Positions 18,013 through 26,715 of a stretch of 64,000 nt of DNA are shown one piece after another. The translations under genes were made by a program, and so were the position numbers. Every line of letters starts with the position of its first letter. Positions within the stretch are counted from its first letter, which is position 1. The stretch covers positions 1 through 64,000 of the forward strand of contig NZ_WJPO01000023.1 in assembly GCF_009649175.1 (NCBI RefSeq), read 5' to 3'. The notes beneath the pieces were generated by a model. The model saw only the letters and a program-made list of their open reading frames with translations, was not told the DNA's origin and did no database searches. This DNA is from Rhodovulum strictum (GTDB taxonomy: Bacteria; Pseudomonadota; Alphaproteobacteria; Rhodobacterales; Rhodobacteraceae).

Positions 18013-19335
18013 TCAGAGGTGACGCTGAATGATCGCGCGTAGATCGACCCGCGCCCTCAGACGGCTCGCCAGCAAGTAAATGCCGCCGAATTTGCGCTGG
18101 ATGAACAGCGTGTCCATCGGCGGGATGTGCCAGAAATCGCGATCCGCCCCCAGCGCCATCCCCGCATCGCGCATCCGCAACGCCAGATCTGTATCGGCGA
18201 AGTCGAACGCGCCGGGGCGGCGCAGGGGTTCCATCGACATCTCGAACATGGCCAGCATCGTCTCCTGGTGATGCGATGCCGTATCCTCGGCGAAGAAGCC
18301 GATATCGAGGATCGCGCGCCGCATCGCCCCCCGCTCGCCCGACAGCCCCGCCGCCATCAACGCGCGGAACTGCTCGGCCATGGCGGGCGCAAATTCGCGC
18401 GAGGCGCCGAAATCCAGAAGGACCACCCGCCCCGTGTCAGGCTGATAGCGGTAATTGGCGAAATTCGGGTCGGTCTGCATCAGCCGGAACTCGAACAACT
18501 CGCGGAACAACAGCCCGATCAGCAGCGCCATCACCCGGTCGCGTTCGGCCTGCGGGGCATCGGCCAGCGCCTCGATCGGCACGCCCTCGACGAAATCCAT
18601 CGCCAGGATGTCGGGCGTGGTCAGGTCCGGCTGAAGCCCCGGCACCACGAAATCGGGCGCCCCCGCCAGCAGCGCGCCGAACCGGCCCATGTAGCGGCCT
18701 TCGCGTTCGTAATCGGCCTCTTCGTGAAGCTGGCGCTTGGCTTCCTCCAGCATCGGCGCGATGTCGAGTTCCCGGGGCATCACGCCGGACAGCCGCATCA
18801 GCGCGGCCACGTTGTTCACGTCGCTGTCGATGGACCGACGCACGCCGGGATATTGCACCTTGATCGCCAGATCGCGCCCGTCCTTCGTATGCGCCCGATG
18901 GACCTGTCCGATCGAGGCCGCGGCGATGGGCCGGACCTGGAACTTGTCGAATCGCTTCAGCCAGTCCGCGCCCCAGGCCTCGGTCAGCACCTTCTTCAAC
19001 TGCCCGCCCGGCATGTGATGCGCATCCGCCCTGAGCCGGGCCATGATCTCGGCCAGTTCCGGGGGCAGCATGTCGCCCGCATCCATCGAGATCAGTTGCC
19101 CCACCTTCATCGCCGCCCCGCGCATCTGCGCCAGTTGGTCGGCCACGCGCCGCGCATTGGCGGGCGTCAGCAGCAGATCGGCCGCGCGCGGCCGCTTGCC
19201 CTGCGCCACCTGCCGCGCGCCCGCCAGCGCCATGTTGCCCGCGACACTCGATGTCAGCGCGCCGAACCGGGCAAGCCGTGTCAGCCGCCCGGAGGGAACG
19301 GCAAGGGCGCGGGCGTCGGGTTTCGGCTGGGTCAT
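18013..19335 (-). CDS. ABC1/AarF (UbiB family) protein kinase-like
   Basis: The product is about 440 residues. The family-defining KxGQ motif appears as AMKVGQLISMDAGDMLPPEL near residues 76-95. AAASIGQVHRA (alanine-rich loop), IKVQYPGV and the catalytic MQTDPNFANYRY and LLDFGASREF blocks follow in order. The family supports ubiquinone synthesis or handling of isoprenoid lipids at the membrane. The ATG at 19335 is preferred because residues before it look untranslated; one at 19347 is equally possible, and neither has a good ribosome site. Transcription is leftward, convergent with dxs. Confidence 0.88.
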   Translation of the reverse strand: MTQPKPDARALAVPSGRLTRLARFGALTSSVAGNMALAGARQVAQGKRPRAADLLLTPANARRVADQLAQMRGAAMKVGQLISMDAGDMLPPELAEIMARLRADAHHMPGGQLKKVLTEAWGADWLKRFDKFQVRPIAAASIGQVHRAHTKDGRDLAIKVQYPGVRRSIDSDVNNVAALMRLSGVMPRELDIAPMLEEAKRQLHEEADYEREGRYMGRFGALLAGAPDFVVPGLQPDLTTPDILAMDFVEGVPIEALADAPQAERDRVMALLIGLLFRELFEFRLMQTDPNFANYRYQPDTGRVVLLDFGASREFAPAMAEQFRALMAAGLSGERGAMRRAILDIGFFAEDTASHHQETMLAMFEMSMEPLRRPGAFDFADTDLALRMRDAGMALGADRDFWHIPPMDTLFIQRKFGGIYLLASRLRARVDLRAIIQRHL

Positions 19336-19495
19336 TGGGCGATCCATCAGAGGGGGGGTGAGGCGCGAGCATAGGGCGGCGGCCCCGCGCCCGCAGTGAC
19401 ATAGGCACAAAACCCGCGCCCGCAACGCGGCGGGCGTGATCCCGGCGCCGAGTGCCCTAGATAGCCCGGGACGAACAGGCAGGACGGGTCAGGTC

Positions 19496-20614
19496 ATGAG
19501 TGTGAACGCGATGATCGTTTCGGCCGGCGAGGCGCTGGATGTGCTGCGCGCGGGCTGGCAGGCGCAGGCGACGGGGCAGATGCTGGCCTCCTACATGATG
19601 CATGGGCGGCCGGGGGTCGGAAAGACGCAGGTGGTCGAGCAACTGGCCGACGAGATCGGCGCGCGGCTCTTTGACCTGCGCCTGACGACCATCGAGCCGC
19701 AGGACCTGCGCGGGCTGCCCTATTACGATCACCAGACGCAAAAGACCAAATGGTACCGCCCCGAGGATCTGCCCGACGATGTGGCGCATCCCTCGATCCT
19801 GTTTCTGGACGAGCTGACTGCCGCCTCGCCCATGCTGCAACCCACGGTCTACGGGCTGTTGCAGGAACGCCGGGTCGGGCGCCACAAGCTGCCGGGCAAT
19901 GTCTTCATCGTGGCGGCGGGCAACACGGTCGAGGATGGTGCGATCGCCTACCAGATGAACACCGCGCTGTCGGACCGGCTGATCCACCTGCATGTGCAGG
20001 CCGCCGCCGCCGACTGGCTGGACAATTACGCGGTGCCGCGCGGGCTGCACCCTACCGTTGTCGCCTTCATCAAGACCCGGCCCGACCTGCTGGACACGAC
20101 GGAACGCACGGTTGCCGAGGGCCAGTTGATTGCCACCACGCCGCGCAGTTGGGAGCGTGTCAGCCAGATCCTGCGCGCCGTGCCCGACAGGCGGATGCGC
20201 AACGTGCTGGTCGCGGGCACAGTGGGCGAGGCGGTCGCCGCCGAATTCGCGATGATCGCCGACGACATTTCCGCCACCGTGCAGGTACAGGACATGCTGG
20301 AGGCCGACCGCAAGGAGCGCGTTGTGCTTTACCCCGCCTCGATGCATGGGCTGAACGCGCTGATCTATGGCCTGATCGGGATTCTGGACGGGCGCAACGT
20401 CAACGGCGTGATCGACATCATGGCCGATATCCGCCAGCTTGCCCGGCTCCGCGAGGAAGAGGAGTTCAAGCGCATGCCGCTGTCCGAGCTTTGCACCTAC
20501 GGGTTCGAGGGGCTGATCCGCAAGGGGCTGGATCTGGGGCTGGGCGAACGCTTCCTCGGCCATGACGCCTATCGCGCCTATGCCGCCGAGCGCAAGGAAG
20601 CGGGGCTGGCGTGA
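19496..20614 (+). CDS. MoxR-type AAA+ ATPase
   Basis: The product is 372 residues. The Walker A motif GRPGVGKT is at 37-44, Walker B is SILFLDE, and sensor/arginine-finger-like regions follow (TALSDRLIHLHV). MoxR ATPases work with a VWA-domain protein to insert cofactors or remodel complexes. The next gene, overlapping by 4 bases with a GTG start, is exactly such a partner. The start MSVNAMIVSAGEALDV at 19496 fits better than an upstream in-frame one at 19436. The substrate is unknown. Confidence 0.85.
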   Translation: MSVNAMIVSAGEALDVLRAGWQAQATGQMLASYMMHGRPGVGKTQVVEQLADEIGARLFDLRLTTIEPQDLRGLPYYDHQTQKTKWYRPEDLPDDVAHPSILFLDELTAASPMLQPTVYGLLQERRVGRHKLPGNVFIVAAGNTVEDGAIAYQMNTALSDRLIHLHVQAAAADWLDNYAVPRGLHPTVVAFIKTRPDLLDTTERTVAEGQLIATTPRSWERVSQILRAVPDRRMRNVLVAGTVGEAVAAEFAMIADDISATVQVQDMLEADRKERVVLYPASMHGLNALIYGLIGILDGRNVNGVIDIMADIRQLARLREEEEFKRMPLSELCTYGFEGLIRKGLDLGLGERFLGHDAYRAYAAERKEAGLA

Positions 20615-21972
20615 CGCCCCTGCGCCATTCCACAAGGGCAAGGCGGGCCTTGACCAAGCTGGCCGAGCAGGATCCGGCCTTTGCCGCGCTGGCGCTCTGG
20701 TGCACCCATCTTGACAGCGACCAGCGCGCGGGCGCCGCCTGGACCGATGGCCGGGCCATCCATTACGGCCCGGAATTCGAGGGGCTGAGCCTGCCCGAAC
20801 AGATCGGGCTTGCGGCGCATCACATCCTGCACATCGCCTTTCGCCACGCGCCGCGCTCGCGTGCGATGTATCTGCGCTTCGGCGACCGGTTCGACGAAGA
20901 TCTGTTCAACCTTGCGACCGATGCCATCGTGAACGAGACACTGATGCTGACGGGTTACATCCTGCCCCGTCCCGCGGTGCGGCTGACCGGGCTGTTGCTG
21001 GCCACCACGCGCGAGAAGATCTCGGGTCAGGATGCGGTCACGAAATACGATGCCGAACGGCTTTACATCGCTCTGATGCAGGACGCTGCGCCGCCCAGGA
21101 CCACAAGGCCCGGCGACAAGGGGGTGGCCAGCGGCGGCGGCGGGCGGACGGGCGGGCAGGGCGGCAGCGGTGGCGAGAAGCCGCGCCGCGGCGGTGCGCT
21201 GGCCGATGCGGCGCGGGCCTATGCCGACCAGATGGCCTTTGCCCCCGATCTGGAGAGTGCGCGGGACGAGCGCGACGACGGCGCGGGGCGCGAGGAGGAT
21301 GCCGACTGGCGCCAGCGTGTCGCCCGCGCGATGGAGGCGGGGCGGCTTGCGGGGCATGGCATCGGCGCGCTGGGCCACCGGCTGGCCGATCTGCCCGAGG
21401 TTCACACCCCATGGGAGGTGCTGCTGCGCGGGCTGGTCAGCCGCGCGGTCATGGCCAGCCCCCGGCCGCTTGCCACCCGTCCTGCGCGGCGCTGGCTGGC
21501 CCGCGATGCCGATGCCCGCGCCCATGGCGGCCCCGATCCGGCCTTCGAGCCGGGCATCCTGCGCGACCGCGACATTCCCCGGATCGTGGTCGGGGTGGAC
21601 AGTTCGGGGTCGGTCGATGGCACGCTCTTGGCGAAATTCGCCGCCGAACTGGGCGCCATCGCCAAGCGCACGGGGGCCGAAACCCATGTTCTGGTCTTCG
21701 ATACCGAGGTGCGCAGCCGCGCGGTCATGGGGGGGGCAGTCTGGGAGCGGCGCATCACCGATATCCTGTTCACCCGCGACGGCGGCACCTCGTTCATCCA
21801 GGTGATGGACGAGGCGCTGGCGCTGGATCCCTCCGCGGTGGTCATCCTGACCGACCTTCAGGGCCCCTTTGGCCCCGTGCCGCGCCAGCGTCTGCCGATT
21901 CTCTGGGCCGTTCCGGGCGAGCCGCCGGCCACGGGTGCGCCTTTCGGTCGCGTCCTCAGCCTGGCGCGCTGA
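20611..21972 (+). CDS. VWA-like / putative metallopeptidase-domain protein (DUF2201 type)
   Basis: The product is 453 residues from a GTG that overlaps the stop of the MoxR gene. The N-terminal half has HHILHIAFRH at 70-79, a zinc-peptidase-like HxxxH pattern. A low-complexity Gly/Arg/Lys linker occupies roughly residues 165-195 (GGGGRTGGQGGSGGEKPRRG). The C-terminal half has a MIDAS-like DSSGS in VVGVDSSGSVDG, as in VWA domains. This arrangement and the MoxR neighbour match a known two-gene pair. Activity and target are unknown. Confidence 0.8.
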   Translation: MTPLRHSTRARRALTKLAEQDPAFAALALWCTHLDSDQRAGAAWTDGRAIHYGPEFEGLSLPEQIGLAAHHILHIAFRHAPRSRAMYLRFGDRFDEDLFNLATDAIVNETLMLTGYILPRPAVRLTGLLLATTREKISGQDAVTKYDAERLYIALMQDAAPPRTTRPGDKGVASGGGGRTGGQGGSGGEKPRRGGALADAARAYADQMAFAPDLESARDERDDGAGREEDADWRQRVARAMEAGRLAGHGIGALGHRLADLPEVHTPWEVLLRGLVSRAVMASPRPLATRPARRWLARDADARAHGGPDPAFEPGILRDRDIPRIVVGVDSSGSVDGTLLAKFAAELGAIAKRTGAETHVLVFDTEVRSRAVMGGAVWERRITDILFTRDGGTSFIQVMDEALALDPSAVVILTDLQGPFGPVPRQRLPILWAVPGEPPATGAPFGRVLSLAR

Positions 21973-21981
21973 CCCGGCCGC

Positions 21982-22668
21982 TCAGGCCGTTGCCAGCGCC
22001 TCCAGCCGGGCATGGGCCGACACGCCCCTGGTTTCCAGCGTCACGTCATGCAGGAAGCGCCCCAGCGCAAGGCTGGTGATATGCATGCGCTTTTCGGTGA
22101 ACTCGGCATCGAACAGCGTTGTCTCGATCAGGCGGCGTTCCTCGTCGTCCAGGTCCAGAACATGCGGCTCGGGCACGTCCGACTGCACCGAAACGAAGGT
22201 CAGAGGCGAAATCCGGGCCAGTGCGGATTGTTCGATCACCAGATGCAGCTCGCCCGCCTTCAGCCCCCGTTTCGCGGCGATCCGCGTCAGGATCTCGCGG
22301 CCCCGGGCGCGGGCGATATCGGCGCCGCGCTCGGCCTCTTCCTCGGGCATCAGGCGACGGCGGCGTTCGGGGTTGTCGACCGAAAGCACCCGGGATTCCA
22401 CCAGATAGACCATCAGGAACATCAGCGCAGGCGCCTGGCCGATCGCCAGCGCATGTTCGGGCAGCATCAGGATCAGCACCGGAAAGGGGCTGAGCGCCAG
22501 CAGATAGCGCAGGAACGACACCTCGATCACCACCCGCCGGTAAAGCGCGCTGCCCATCGACCCGCGCGGCAGCACCGAGAAGCCATGCGCGAACAGCGCG
22601 CGCGGCACCTTGCGGATCTTCATGGTCGAGGGGCTGGACACGGTCGAGGGTGTGATGACATGCAGCAT
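21982..22668 (-). CDS. membrane-anchored protein of unknown function
   Basis: The product is 228 residues, not recognised. One or two hydrophobic stretches lie near residues 47-90 (FLRYLLALSPFPVLILMLPE and ALMFLMVYLV). A charged cytoplasmic-looking half follows, with an Arg/Glu-rich segment (NPERRRRLMPEEEAERG). AGAGG precedes the ATG at 22668, supporting that start. It is convergent with the VWA gene and divergent from pncA. No catalytic motif is seen. Confidence 0.6.
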   Translation of the reverse strand: MLHVITPSTVSSPSTMKIRKVPRALFAHGFSVLPRGSMGSALYRRVVIEVSFLRYLLALSPFPVLILMLPEHALAIGQAPALMFLMVYLVESRVLSVDNPERRRRLMPEEEAERGADIARARGREILTRIAAKRGLKAGELHLVIEQSALARISPLTFVSVQSDVPEPHVLDLDDEERRLIETTLFDAEFTEKRMHITSLALGRFLHDVTLETRGVSAHARLEALATA

Positions 22669-22865
22669 GGGTCGGCCTCTGCGGGATCGAGGTGGAATAA
22701 GTCTAGTCCAGCCCGGCCCCCCGTCCAGCCCGCCGGGATTCGACGCGCCCGGCTGCGCCGTCTATCATGCCGCTGCCGCCCGGCAGGGTGCGGCAAGAGC
22801 GGGGCATTGACCAAAGCAGGACGCCCCCTTAACCCCGAACACCGACAGCGACCGGAGGAAGTCCC

Positions 22866-23474
22866 ATGCGACCCGCCAACGAAGCCCTGATCGTGATCGA
22901 CGTCCAGAACGATTTCTGCACCGGGGGCGCGCTGGCCGTGCCCGGCGGCGAGGAGGTGGTAGCGCGCATCAACGCGATGATGGACGAATTCCAGACCCGC
23001 GTCCTGACCCAGGACTGGCACCCGGCCAACCATGCCTCGTTCGCGGTGAACCATCCCGGCAAGCAGCCCTACGAGGTGGCTGGGATGCCCTATGGTCCGC
23101 AGATCCTGTGGCCCGTCCATTGCGTGCAGGACACGCCGGGCGCCGCTTTCCACCCCGATCTGGACATCACCCGGGCCGATCATGTCGTGCGCAAGGGGTT
23201 CCGCCCCGAAATCGACAGCTATTCGGCCTTTTTCGAGAACGATCACGAGACGCCCACCGGGCTTGACGACTACCTTGCCGCGCGCGGGATCGACCATCTG
23301 ATCCTGGTCGGGCTCGCCACCGATTTCTGCGTGCTCTATTCCGCGCTCGATGCCGCCCGGCTGGGCTATCGCGTGACGGTGATCGAGGGGGCCTGCCGCG
23401 GCATCGACCTGAACGGCTCGCTCGAAGATGCGCGCCAGGCGATGCTGGACGCGCATATCGTGCTGGAGCCCTGA
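22866..23474 (+). CDS. pncA: nicotinamidase
   Basis: The product is 202 residues of the isochorismatase-like hydrolase fold. The catalytic triad can be read as Asp12 (VIDVQNDFC), Lys110 (VRKGF) and Cys155 ([10 protein letters not shown]). The metal site DWHPANH is at 50-56. It deamidates nicotinamide to nicotinate. GGAGGAA precedes the ATG. It is followed 2 bases later by pncB, so the pair encodes consecutive NAD-salvage steps. Confidence 0.95.
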   Translation: MRPANEALIVIDVQNDFCTGGALAVPGGEEVVARINAMMDEFQTRVLTQDWHPANHASFAVNHPGKQPYEVAGMPYGPQILWPVHCVQDTPGAAFHPDLDITRADHVVRKGFRPEIDSYSAFFENDHETPTGLDDYLAARGIDHLILVGLATDFCVLYSALDAARLGYRVTVIEGACRGIDLNGSLEDARQAMLDAHIVLEP

Positions 23475-23476
23475 GA

Positions 23477-24769
23477 ATGCTGGACATCGCAACGCGGGTC
23501 TACAACCATCACTGGAAGATCGACCCGATTGTCCGGTCCCTGCTCGACACCGATTTCTACAAGCTGTTGATGTGCCAGTCGGTTTTCCGCAATCGGCCAG
23601 ATACCCACGTCACCTTCAGCCTGATCAACCGCACCACCTCTATCCGGCTGGCCGACCTGATCGACGAGGGCGAGCTGCGCGAGCAGCTGGACCATATCCG
23701 CACCCTGCGGCTGACCCGCGGCGAAAGCACCTGGCTGCGCGGCAACACCTTTTACGGCAAGCGGCAGATGTTCCGTTCCGATTTCATGGAATGGTACGAG
23801 GCGCTGCAACTGCCGCCCTATCACCTGGAAAAGCGCGACGGGCAGTACGAACTGACCTTCGAGGGGCGCTGGCCTGAGGTGATGATGTGGGAAATCCCCG
23901 CGCTTGCCGTGCTGATGGAGATGCGCTCGCGCGCGGTGCTGCAAACGCTGGGCAAGTTCGAACTTCAGGTGCTTTACGCCCGCGCCATGACGAAGCTGTG
24001 GGAAAAGATCGAGCGTCTGCGCCCGCTCGACCCGCTGCGGGTGGCCGATTTCGGCACGCGCAGGCGCCATTCCTTCCTGTGGCAGGACTGGTGCGTGCAG
24101 GCGATGATCGAGGGGCTGGGGTCGAAATTCGTCGGCACCTCGAACTGCCTGATCGCGATGCGCCGCGACATCGAGGCGATCGGCACCAATGCGCATGAAC
24201 TGCCGATGGTCCATGCCGCGCTGGCCGAAACCGATGACGAGTTGCGCCAGGCGCCCTACCGGGTGCTGGCCGACTGGCACGAGGAACATGACGGCAACCT
24301 GCGCATCATCCTGCCCGACACGTTCGGCACCAGGGGCTTTCTGCAAAATGCCCCCGACTGGCTGGCGGGTTGGACCGGGATTCGCGTCGATTCCGGCGAT
24401 CCGGTCGAAGGCGCCGAGACCGCCATCGCCTGGTGGACCGAACGCGGCGAGGATCCGCGCAAGAAGCTCATCATCTTCTCGGACGGGCTGGATGCCGATG
24501 TCATCACCGACCTGCATGCACGGTTTTCCGGCCGCACCCGGCTCAGCTTTGGCTGGGGCACGCTCCTGACCAACGATTTCCGCGGGCTGGTGCCGGGCGA
24601 TGCGCTGGCGCCCTTCTCGCTGGTCTGCAAGGCGGTCAGCGCGAACGGGCGGCCCACGGTCAAGCTGTCGGACAACCCGAACAAGGCGATGGGACCGGCC
24701 GACGAGATCGCGCGCTACAAGCGCGTGTTCGGCGTCGGCGCGCAACAGCCGTTCGAGGTCGTGGTCTGA
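23477..24769 (+). CDS. pncB: nicotinate phosphoribosyltransferase
   Basis: The product is 430 residues. The substrate-site block [13 protein letters not shown] near the N-terminus, [14 protein letters not shown] around the phosphorylated-histidine region, and GTSNCLIAM are family features. It joins nicotinate to PRPP to give nicotinate mononucleotide. It is the second gene of a likely two-gene operon with pncA. The length is normal, with no truncation. Confidence 0.95.
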   Translation: MLDIATRVYNHHWKIDPIVRSLLDTDFYKLLMCQSVFRNRPDTHVTFSLINRTTSIRLADLIDEGELREQLDHIRTLRLTRGESTWLRGNTFYGKRQMFRSDFMEWYEALQLPPYHLEKRDGQYELTFEGRWPEVMMWEIPALAVLMEMRSRAVLQTLGKFELQVLYARAMTKLWEKIERLRPLDPLRVADFGTRRRHSFLWQDWCVQAMIEGLGSKFVGTSNCLIAMRRDIEAIGTNAHELPMVHAALAETDDELRQAPYRVLADWHEEHDGNLRIILPDTFGTRGFLQNAPDWLAGWTGIRVDSGDPVEGAETAIAWWTERGEDPRKKLIIFSDGLDADVITDLHARFSGRTRLSFGWGTLLTNDFRGLVPGDALAPFSLVCKAVSANGRPTVKLSDNPNKAMGPADEIARYKRVFGVGAQQPFEVVV

Positions 24770-24949
24770 GCGCCGTCCCGCCGGGCAGGATCGCCTTTTT
24801 CGCGTCACCTTGGCGTGGAAATCGCGTCAAAAGGTTTTCATCATTGCGGAGCAACAGTATCTCCGATTCAGGAGGGTGGCCGGTCGGCCGCCCAAGAACG
24901 AGCCGCGACTCCGGTCCGGGGGAAACCGAAGCAAGGGGCACGTGACCTG

Positions 24950-26671
24950 ATGGACATCATTCTGAATTCCGCCTTCGGCGAGGTTGCCTCGCTTCTGGTG
25001 ATGGCGGCCGTGATCGGGTTCCTGGGGATCATCCTGCGCCAGCCGCTGATCGTCAGCTTCATCGCGGTGGGCCTGATCGCCGGGCCGTCTGCGCTGGATC
25101 TCGTGCGCTCGGACGAACAGATCAACCTGTTGTCGCAGCTCGGCATCGCGCTGCTCCTTTTCCTTGTGGGTATCAAGCTCGACGTCAAGCTGATCCGCTC
25201 GCTTGGGGGGGTGGCGGTGCTGACCGGTCTGGGCCAGGTCGCGTTCACCTCGATCTTTGGCTACCTGATCGGTCTGGCGCTGGGGCTTGGCCACATAACC
25301 AGCATCTATGTGGCTGTCGCGCTTACCTTTTCTTCGACCATCATCATCGTCAAGCTGTTGTCGGACAAGCGCGAGATCGACAGCCTGCATGGCCAGATCG
25401 CGCTGGGCTTCCTGATCGTGCAGGATCTGGTGGTGGTTCTGGCCATGATCGTGCTGTCGGCCATCGGCATCGGCGCGGCGGCCGAGGGCCATGGCAGTGG
25501 CTCGGTCGTGGTGGTGCTGTCCTCGGGCGTCGCGATGGTGGCGCTGGTGATCCTGTTCGTGCGCTATGTCGCCAATCCGCTGACCGAGCGGCTGGCGCGC
25601 GCGCCCGAATTGCTGGTGATCTTTGCCATCGCCCAGGCGGCGATCTTTGCCGCCATCGGCGATTTCGTGGGCTTGGGCAAGGAGGTGGGCGGGCTTCTGG
25701 CGGGCGTGTCGCTGGCCTCGACCCCCTATCGCGAAACCATCGCCGCGCGGCTTTCGCCGCTCAGGGATTTCCTGCTGCTGTTCTTCTTCATCGCGCTGGG
25801 TTCGTCGCTCGACCTGTCGCTTCTGGGCACGCATGTCGGCGGCGCCGTCATCTTTTCGCTGTTCGTGCTGATCGGCAACCCGCTGATCGTGCTCGTCATC
25901 ATGGGCGCGATGGGGTACCGCAAGCGCACCGGTTTCCTGGCCGGTCTGACCGTCGCGCAGATCAGCGAATTCTCGTTGATCTTCATCGCGATGGGGGTGG
26001 CGCTTGGCCATGTGGAACAGGACGCGCTGGGTCTTGTGACCTTGGTCGGGCTCGTGACCATCGCGGCCTCGACCTACATGATCACCTATTCGCATCAGCT
26101 TTACCGCCTGTTCGAGCCGGTGCTTGGCATCTTCGAGCGCCGCGAAACCCCGCGCGAGCCGAACGGCGGCAACGCCCCCAGTACAGAGGGGTTCCCCGTG
26201 CTGGTCTTTGGGCTGGGCCGGTTCGGCGCGGCCATCGCGGTGCGGTTGCAGAAGCGCGGCGTCAGGGTTCTGGGTATCGATTTCAACCCGCAAGCCGTGC
26301 GCCGGGCCCGGGCGCTGGGGATCCGGGCGAAGTATGGCGATGCCTCTGACCCGGAATTCGTCGCCGAACTGCCGCTGGCGCGCGCCGACTGGATCGTTTC
26401 GACCGTGCCGATCCATGTCGGTGGCCTCAGCCATGAAGATACGCGCCGCACGCTGATACAGATGGCCCAGACCGGCGGGTTCCACGGCCGCATCGCGGTC
26501 ACCTCGCACAATGTCAAGGACACCGAAGAACTGATCGCCGCCGGGGCCGATATCGTGCTGGAACCCTTTCAGGATGCGGCGGACCGGGCGGTGGAACTGT
26601 TGTCCGGCGCCCCCGGAACCGAACGGACCGAGATCCCCGAGATCGTGGGCGAGGAGCCGCAGACAACCTGA
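24950..26671 (+). CDS. Kef-type monovalent cation:proton antiporter with RCK domain
   Basis: The product is 573 residues. The first ~400 form a CPA2 antiporter with about twelve hydrophobic segments, beginning LVMAAVIGFLGIILRQPLIV. The C-terminal part is a TrkA-N/RCK nucleotide-binding domain (VLVFGLGRFGAAIAVRLQKR, then GIDFNPQAVRRA). It exports K+ or Na+ against protons under NAD(H) or glutathione-linked gating in known members. The ATG at 24950 follows a weak ribosome site; a longer frame to 24815 adds unsupported polar residues. It ends 44 bases before a P-type ATPase gene. Confidence 0.88.
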   Translation: MDIILNSAFGEVASLLVMAAVIGFLGIILRQPLIVSFIAVGLIAGPSALDLVRSDEQINLLSQLGIALLLFLVGIKLDVKLIRSLGGVAVLTGLGQVAFTSIFGYLIGLALGLGHITSIYVAVALTFSSTIIIVKLLSDKREIDSLHGQIALGFLIVQDLVVVLAMIVLSAIGIGAAAEGHGSGSVVVVLSSGVAMVALVILFVRYVANPLTERLARAPELLVIFAIAQAAIFAAIGDFVGLGKEVGGLLAGVSLASTPYRETIAARLSPLRDFLLLFFFIALGSSLDLSLLGTHVGGAVIFSLFVLIGNPLIVLVIMGAMGYRKRTGFLAGLTVAQISEFSLIFIAMGVALGHVEQDALGLVTLVGLVTIAASTYMITYSHQLYRLFEPVLGIFERRETPREPNGGNAPSTEGFPVLVFGLGRFGAAIAVRLQKRGVRVLGIDFNPQAVRRARALGIRAKYGDASDPEFVAELPLARADWIVSTVPIHVGGLSHEDTRRTLIQMAQTGGFHGRIAVTSHNVKDTEELIAAGADIVLEPFQDAADRAVELLSGAPGTERTEIPEIVGEEPQTT

Positions 26672-26715
26672 CACGACGCGCGGGACCGGCCCGCGCCCGA
26701 GCCAGAGGAGACGTC

